Under the pieces are notes generated by a model that searched no databases, was not told the DNA's origin, and was given only the letters and a program-made list of their open reading frames with translations. Shown here piece after piece: positions 15,412 through 18,110 of a stretch of 18,110 nt of DNA (within the stretch, counting starts at the first letter, position 1; the number at the start of each line of letters is the position of its first letter). The stretch lies in contig JAEZNO010000006.1 of assembly GCA_023441805.1 (NCBI GenBank), positions 1 to 18,110 on the forward strand, given 5' to 3'. The stretch comes from Bacteroidota bacterium (GTDB lineage: Bacteria > Bacteroidota > Bacteroidia > Bacteroidales > Lentimicrobiaceae). Made by a program: the position numbers and the translations under genes.

Positions 15412-15440
15412 GAACGCTGAACGCGAATTCCGTTTATTTG

Positions 15441-15448
15441 TATTTTTG
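15441..15448 (+). promoter_or_regulatory. Candidate -7 element for lplA
   Basis: TATTTTTG fits TAnnTTTG and lies 18 bases before the preferred lplA ATG, 30 bases outside the IS66 right end. The IS therefore does not obviously disrupt lplA expression. No clear -33 motif is seen. Confidence 0.4.
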
Positions 15449-15466
15449 TCATTAAAACATCTCTCT

Positions 15467-16450
15467 ATGCTTTGCATCATACGTCATGAAACTGACCCTT
15501 ATTTCAACCTCGCGGCTGAGGAGTACGTACTGAAAAACTTCTCCGACGATTGCTTTATGCTTTGGCGAAATGAGCCTTGCATCATCGTCGGAAAGCACCA
15601 GAATACACTTGCCGAAATAAACCTTGGTTACGTTAAGAAGAACAATATAAAAGTGGTACGGCGACTCTCGGGAGGTGGCGCCGTATTCCATGACCTCGGA
15701 AATTTGAACTTTACTTTCATCAAGACCGTAGAGCCGGGTGGTGATCTGGTCGATTTTCGCAAATTTACGATCCCAATTCTTGATGCATTGCGTAAACTCG
15801 ATATCAATGCCGAGTTTGCCGGTAGAAACGACCTGGTGATTGATGGTAAGAAATTCTCGGGCAATGCCGAGCATGTCTTCAAAAACAGGGTTCTCCACCA
15901 TGGAACGCTCCTGTTTTCGGCTACCATGTCCGATCTGATTAATGCTCTTAATGTCGATCCCTCAAAGTTTTCCGACAAGGCCATCAAGTCGGTCAGGAGC
16001 AGGGTTACCAACATCAGTGAGCATCTCACCCGCAAGCTTGATGTGCTCGAATTTCGCGATCTCATCATGAAGGATATTTTTGAATCCACTCCTGATGCCG
16101 TTGAGTACAGTTTCACAGATGCAGATAAGGATGCTATTGCGAAGCTTCGTGAAGAGAAATATTCAAAATACGAGTGGAATTATGGCTACTCACCCGTCTA
16201 CACGTTTACTAAGAAGGTGAAAACTGCCGGTGGACAGATTGAATCGGCACTGGTGGTTGAGAATGGCGTCATAAAACAGGCAAAACTCTATGGTGATTAT
16301 TTCCATATACTTGATCCTGCGGCAATTGAGAATGCCCTTGTGGGTTCGAACCATGAGGAAGAAGAGATGCGAAAACGGATTGAGGTGTTCAATTTGAAAG
16401 ATTATCTTGTGAATGTTACTGAAAATGAACTTATTTCAGCTCTGATATGA
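15467..16450 (+). CDS. lplA: Lipoate--protein ligase
   Basis: This enzyme activates lipoate with ATP and attaches it to lysines of lipoyl domains in 2-oxoacid dehydrogenase and glycine-cleavage complexes. The N-terminus LCIIRHETDPYFNLAAEEY is typical of Bacteroidota LplA. The nucleotide-binding core motifs RRLSGGGAVFHDLGNLNFTF and RNDLVIDGKKFSGNA follow at about residues 64-83 and 125-139. A C-terminal accessory domain, present in LplA-type ligases, follows to the end at about 327 residues. I chose the ATG at 15467 because upstream in-frame residues begin with a TTG and do not match the family start. Its stop overlaps the ispF start by 4 bases, indicating an operon. Confidence 0.93.
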   Translation: MLCIIRHETDPYFNLAAEEYVLKNFSDDCFMLWRNEPCIIVGKHQNTLAEINLGYVKKNNIKVVRRLSGGGAVFHDLGNLNFTFIKTVEPGGDLVDFRKFTIPILDALRKLDINAEFAGRNDLVIDGKKFSGNAEHVFKNRVLHHGTLLFSATMSDLINALNVDPSKFSDKAIKSVRSRVTNISEHLTRKLDVLEFRDLIMKDIFESTPDAVEYSFTDADKDAIAKLREEKYSKYEWNYGYSPVYTFTKKVKTAGGQIESALVVENGVIKQAKLYGDYFHILDPAAIENALVGSNHEEEEMRKRIEVFNLKDYLVNVTENELISALI

Positions 16451-16938
16451 TGCGAATTGGTCATGGCATGGATGTTCATCAACTGGCTGAAGGTCATCCG
16501 TTTGTGCTAGGGGGTGTGAAGATTCCGTTTCATAAAGGGGCCGTAGGTCATTCGGATGCCGATGTGCTGATTCATGCAGTTTGTGATGCCCTGCTTGGTG
16601 CGGCTGCACTCAGAGACATAGGGTTCCATTTTCCTGATTCGAGCGATGAGTTTTTGAATATCGACAGTCGCCTCTTGCTTCAGAGCGTGGTTGAATTACT
16701 CGCGAAACACCACTATCGCATTGGAAATGTTGATTGTACGATAGCTTTGCAGGAACCCAAAATAAGCAAATATATCCCCGAGATGCAGGAAACGCTGGCT
16801 TCGCTTATGCATATCGATCTTAATTGCATGAGTATAAAGGCAACTACCACTGAACACCTTGGTTTTACAGGCCGCGGAGAAGGAATTGCCGTTTGGGCTG
16901 TTGCATTGTTATATGATGATCATCAGGTTGAAGTATAA
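16447..16938 (+). CDS. ispF: 2-C-methyl-D-erythritol 2,4-cyclodiphosphate synthase
   Basis: IspF catalyses the fifth step of the MEP (non-mevalonate) isoprenoid pathway, cyclising CDP-methylerythritol 2-phosphate with loss of CMP. The metal ligands D9, H11 and H43 are visible, with the motifs GHGMDVH, GHSDADVLIH, DIGFHFPD and ATTTEHLGFTGRGEGI. The length of 163 residues is normal. Two adjacent ATGs exist; residue numbers assume the first, and the second (16450) may be the true start. The gene overlaps lplA by 4 bases, so the two are cotranscribed. Isoprenoids supply undecaprenyl lipid carriers for glycan synthesis, but this is a general link, not evidence of a dedicated role here. Confidence 0.97.
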   Translation: MMRIGHGMDVHQLAEGHPFVLGGVKIPFHKGAVGHSDADVLIHAVCDALLGAAALRDIGFHFPDSSDEFLNIDSRLLLQSVVELLAKHHYRIGNVDCTIALQEPKISKYIPEMQETLASLMHIDLNCMSIKATTTEHLGFTGRGEGIAVWAVALLYDDHQVEV

Positions 16939-16998
16939 ATAAGGAAACTCAAAACGGTTACATAAGAACGCTGTTGATTATGACAGCTTTACGGTTAT

Positions 16999-17967
16999 AT
17001 GAAGATCAGATACGTTACAAACGAGTACATAAATAAATCGATGTGGGATGAATGCATACGCAATGCCGTCAACGGACGAGTTTATGCATTTTCGTGGTAT
17101 CTGGACATCATGGCCGAGAACTGGGATGCACTGATTGCCGGGGAGGGCAATTATGAATCAGTATTCCCCCTCACCTACCGTACGAAGTTCGGCGTCAACT
17201 ACCTGTATCAGCCTTTCTTCACCCAGCAGTTGGGACTTTTCTCGTGTAAGAAACTCACCCCGGAGCTCGTCGACATGTTTCTGGAAGCGATCCCTAAGAA
17301 GTTCCTGGTCGCCGAAATCAATCTGAATACTCTCAATAAGCCTGATCCCACAAAGTGGAATGTTTTCGATAACATTAATTACGAGTTGGATCTTATAGAA
17401 CCGTTCGAGAGCATCTACAAGAGATTTTCAAGCAATACCCGCCGCAATGTTGGTCGCGCAGAGCAGAAGGAGATTAAGGTATCGGATACGGTTAATCCCG
17501 ATGAGATCATCAAGCTTTTCAGGCAAAACAGGGGTGCCTCACTGATGAAACTTAAGGATACTGATTACCGCAAGCTGCTTCAGTTGATTTATCATGGCAT
17601 CCACAAGCAGATTGCATTTAGTTACGGTGCGTATACTTCAACCAACACCCTGTGTGCCGGAATGATTATTTTCATCAGTCATCACAAGGCCACGTTTCTA
17701 TTCTCGGCCACCAATGCCGAGGCCCGCGAGAGTGGTGCTATGTCGATGCTCATCTCACAGTTCATCTATTCGGCAGCAGGCAACCATCTCACCCTTGATT
17801 TCGAAGGCTCAAATGATCCCCAGTTGGGTCGTTTCTACAAAAGCTTTGGTGCACAAAAAATCACTTACCCTTCCATCACCATCAACCGTCTCCCCTTCCC
17901 CTTGCGTCATGCCTTCAAGGTGTACAAGAAATTCCGTCTTGCCGGTGAATCGAAGGAGTCGAAATGA
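16999..17967 (+). CDS. GNAT/FemAB-like acyltransferase, function unknown
   Basis: This 322-residue cytoplasmic protein has the double-GNAT appearance of FemAB-related transferases, with no signal peptide or membrane helices. The second half carries the expected pattern: SSNTRRNVGRAEQKEI near 145-160, an AFSYGAYTSTNTLCAGMII strand pair near 205-225, ATNAEARESGAMSMLI, and a LDFEGSNDPQLGRFYKSFG segment near 272-290 matching the family's final strand and loop. It may acylate a lipid, amino acid or cell-wall precursor, but nothing identifies the substrate. It follows ispF by 60 bases with no terminator seen, so it is probably in the lplA-ispF transcript. It is only distantly similar to the transferase at 8594-9616. 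Confidence 0.65.
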   Translation: MKIRYVTNEYINKSMWDECIRNAVNGRVYAFSWYLDIMAENWDALIAGEGNYESVFPLTYRTKFGVNYLYQPFFTQQLGLFSCKKLTPELVDMFLEAIPKKFLVAEINLNTLNKPDPTKWNVFDNINYELDLIEPFESIYKRFSSNTRRNVGRAEQKEIKVSDTVNPDEIIKLFRQNRGASLMKLKDTDYRKLLQLIYHGIHKQIAFSYGAYTSTNTLCAGMIIFISHHKATFLFSATNAEARESGAMSMLISQFIYSAAGNHLTLDFEGSNDPQLGRFYKSFGAQKITYPSITINRLPFPLRHAFKVYKKFRLAGESKESK

Positions 17968-17985
17968 GTAAGGCAAAAGTCTAAA

Positions 17986-18110
17986 TGTCCTTGCCTAAAA
18001 TAGTTGACCTTTTTTGAGTTTAAAAATGAACCAAAAATGGCAACAAGAGAAGCATTTAAACAAATCGAACTCAAACAAAGAAGAAATCGCTACTTTAGTG
18101 AAGAATTCAA
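17986..18110 (+). mobile_element. Left end of an IS3-like element (cut by window edge)
   Basis: Sequence from TGTCCTTGCC onward has the TG start common to IS3-family ends and leads directly into a transposase-like reading frame at 18037. It begins 19 bases after the GNAT gene stop. The inverted similarity at 100-126 supports IS-end identity. The other end lies outside the window. Confidence 0.5.
18037..18110 (+). CDS. IS3-like transposase OrfA, N-terminal fragment
   Basis: Only the first 24 codons are visible. They read MATREAFKQIELKQRRNRY followed by FSEEF. The basic start leading into a FSEEF segment is typical of small helix-turn-helix OrfA proteins of IS3-type elements in Bacteroidota. 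An alternative overlapping frame starting at the ATG at 18026 is also open but has no recognisable motif. The call rests on few residues and on the IS-like terminus just upstream. Confidence 0.5.
   Translation, partial: MATREAFKQIELKQRRNRYFSEEF

Overview
The window looks like the chromosome of a member of the Bacteroidota, probably close to Bacteroidales/Marinilabiliales-type anaerobes or related lineages. The clues are a UpxY-like NusG paralog, a two-domain polysaccharide-deacetylase protein of the Bacteroidota type, a Wzi/RemB-like outer-membrane barrel, a Bacteroidota-type exosortase, several upstream sequences fitting the TAnnTTTG -7 promoter motif, and gene starts without clear Shine-Dalgarno sequences. 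The theme is surface polysaccharide and cell-surface assembly, with a few housekeeping genes and at least two insertion sequences.

Left part (1-9616, nearly all minus strand). Read right to left: a FemAB/GNAT-type acyltransferase (8594-9616), an exosortase (7972-8556), a membrane-anchored nucleotide-sugar 4,6-dehydratase of the CapD/WbpM family (5900-7897), a Wzi/RemB-like outer-membrane protein (4249-5922), uracil phosphoribosyltransferase upp (3484-4134), a MacB/FtsX-type ABC permease (2196-3434), a polysaccharide-deacetylase-like protein (830-2203) and a UpxY-like antiterminator (314-820). Several neighbours overlap by a few bases. Promoter-like sites before capD and before upp suggest more than one transcription unit. 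A strong minus-strand terminator sits at 1-58.

Middle (9743-13414, plus strand). An unidentified six-helix membrane protein diverges from the acyltransferase. After about 600 bp of repeat-rich noncoding DNA come a small unknown protein and, overlapping it by 4 bases, a second CapD/WbpM paralog. The two capD copies face outward on either side of a visibly AT-rich core (exosortase, acyltransferase, membrane protein). This is the most interesting part of the window: it resembles a small surface-attachment or sorting module inserted between duplicated sugar-nucleotide genes.

Right part (13438-18110). A compact, apparently intact 1,974-bp IS66-family element with 16-bp terminal inverted repeats (tnpB and tnpC, no tnpA) separates capD2 from lplA (lipoate-protein ligase), ispF (MEP-pathway isoprenoid synthesis) and another GNAT/FemAB-like gene. 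The window ends in the first codons of an IS3-like transposase. Its left terminus resembles, in inverted orientation, sequence near the left edge of the window.

Intergenic DNA carries short tandem repeats with a 7-bp period (ACTAATC, GCTGAAC and degenerate NNNGAAC forms), an 11-bp triple repeat and a TTCGAG hexamer run. All composition and identity statements are estimates by eye; no database search was run.
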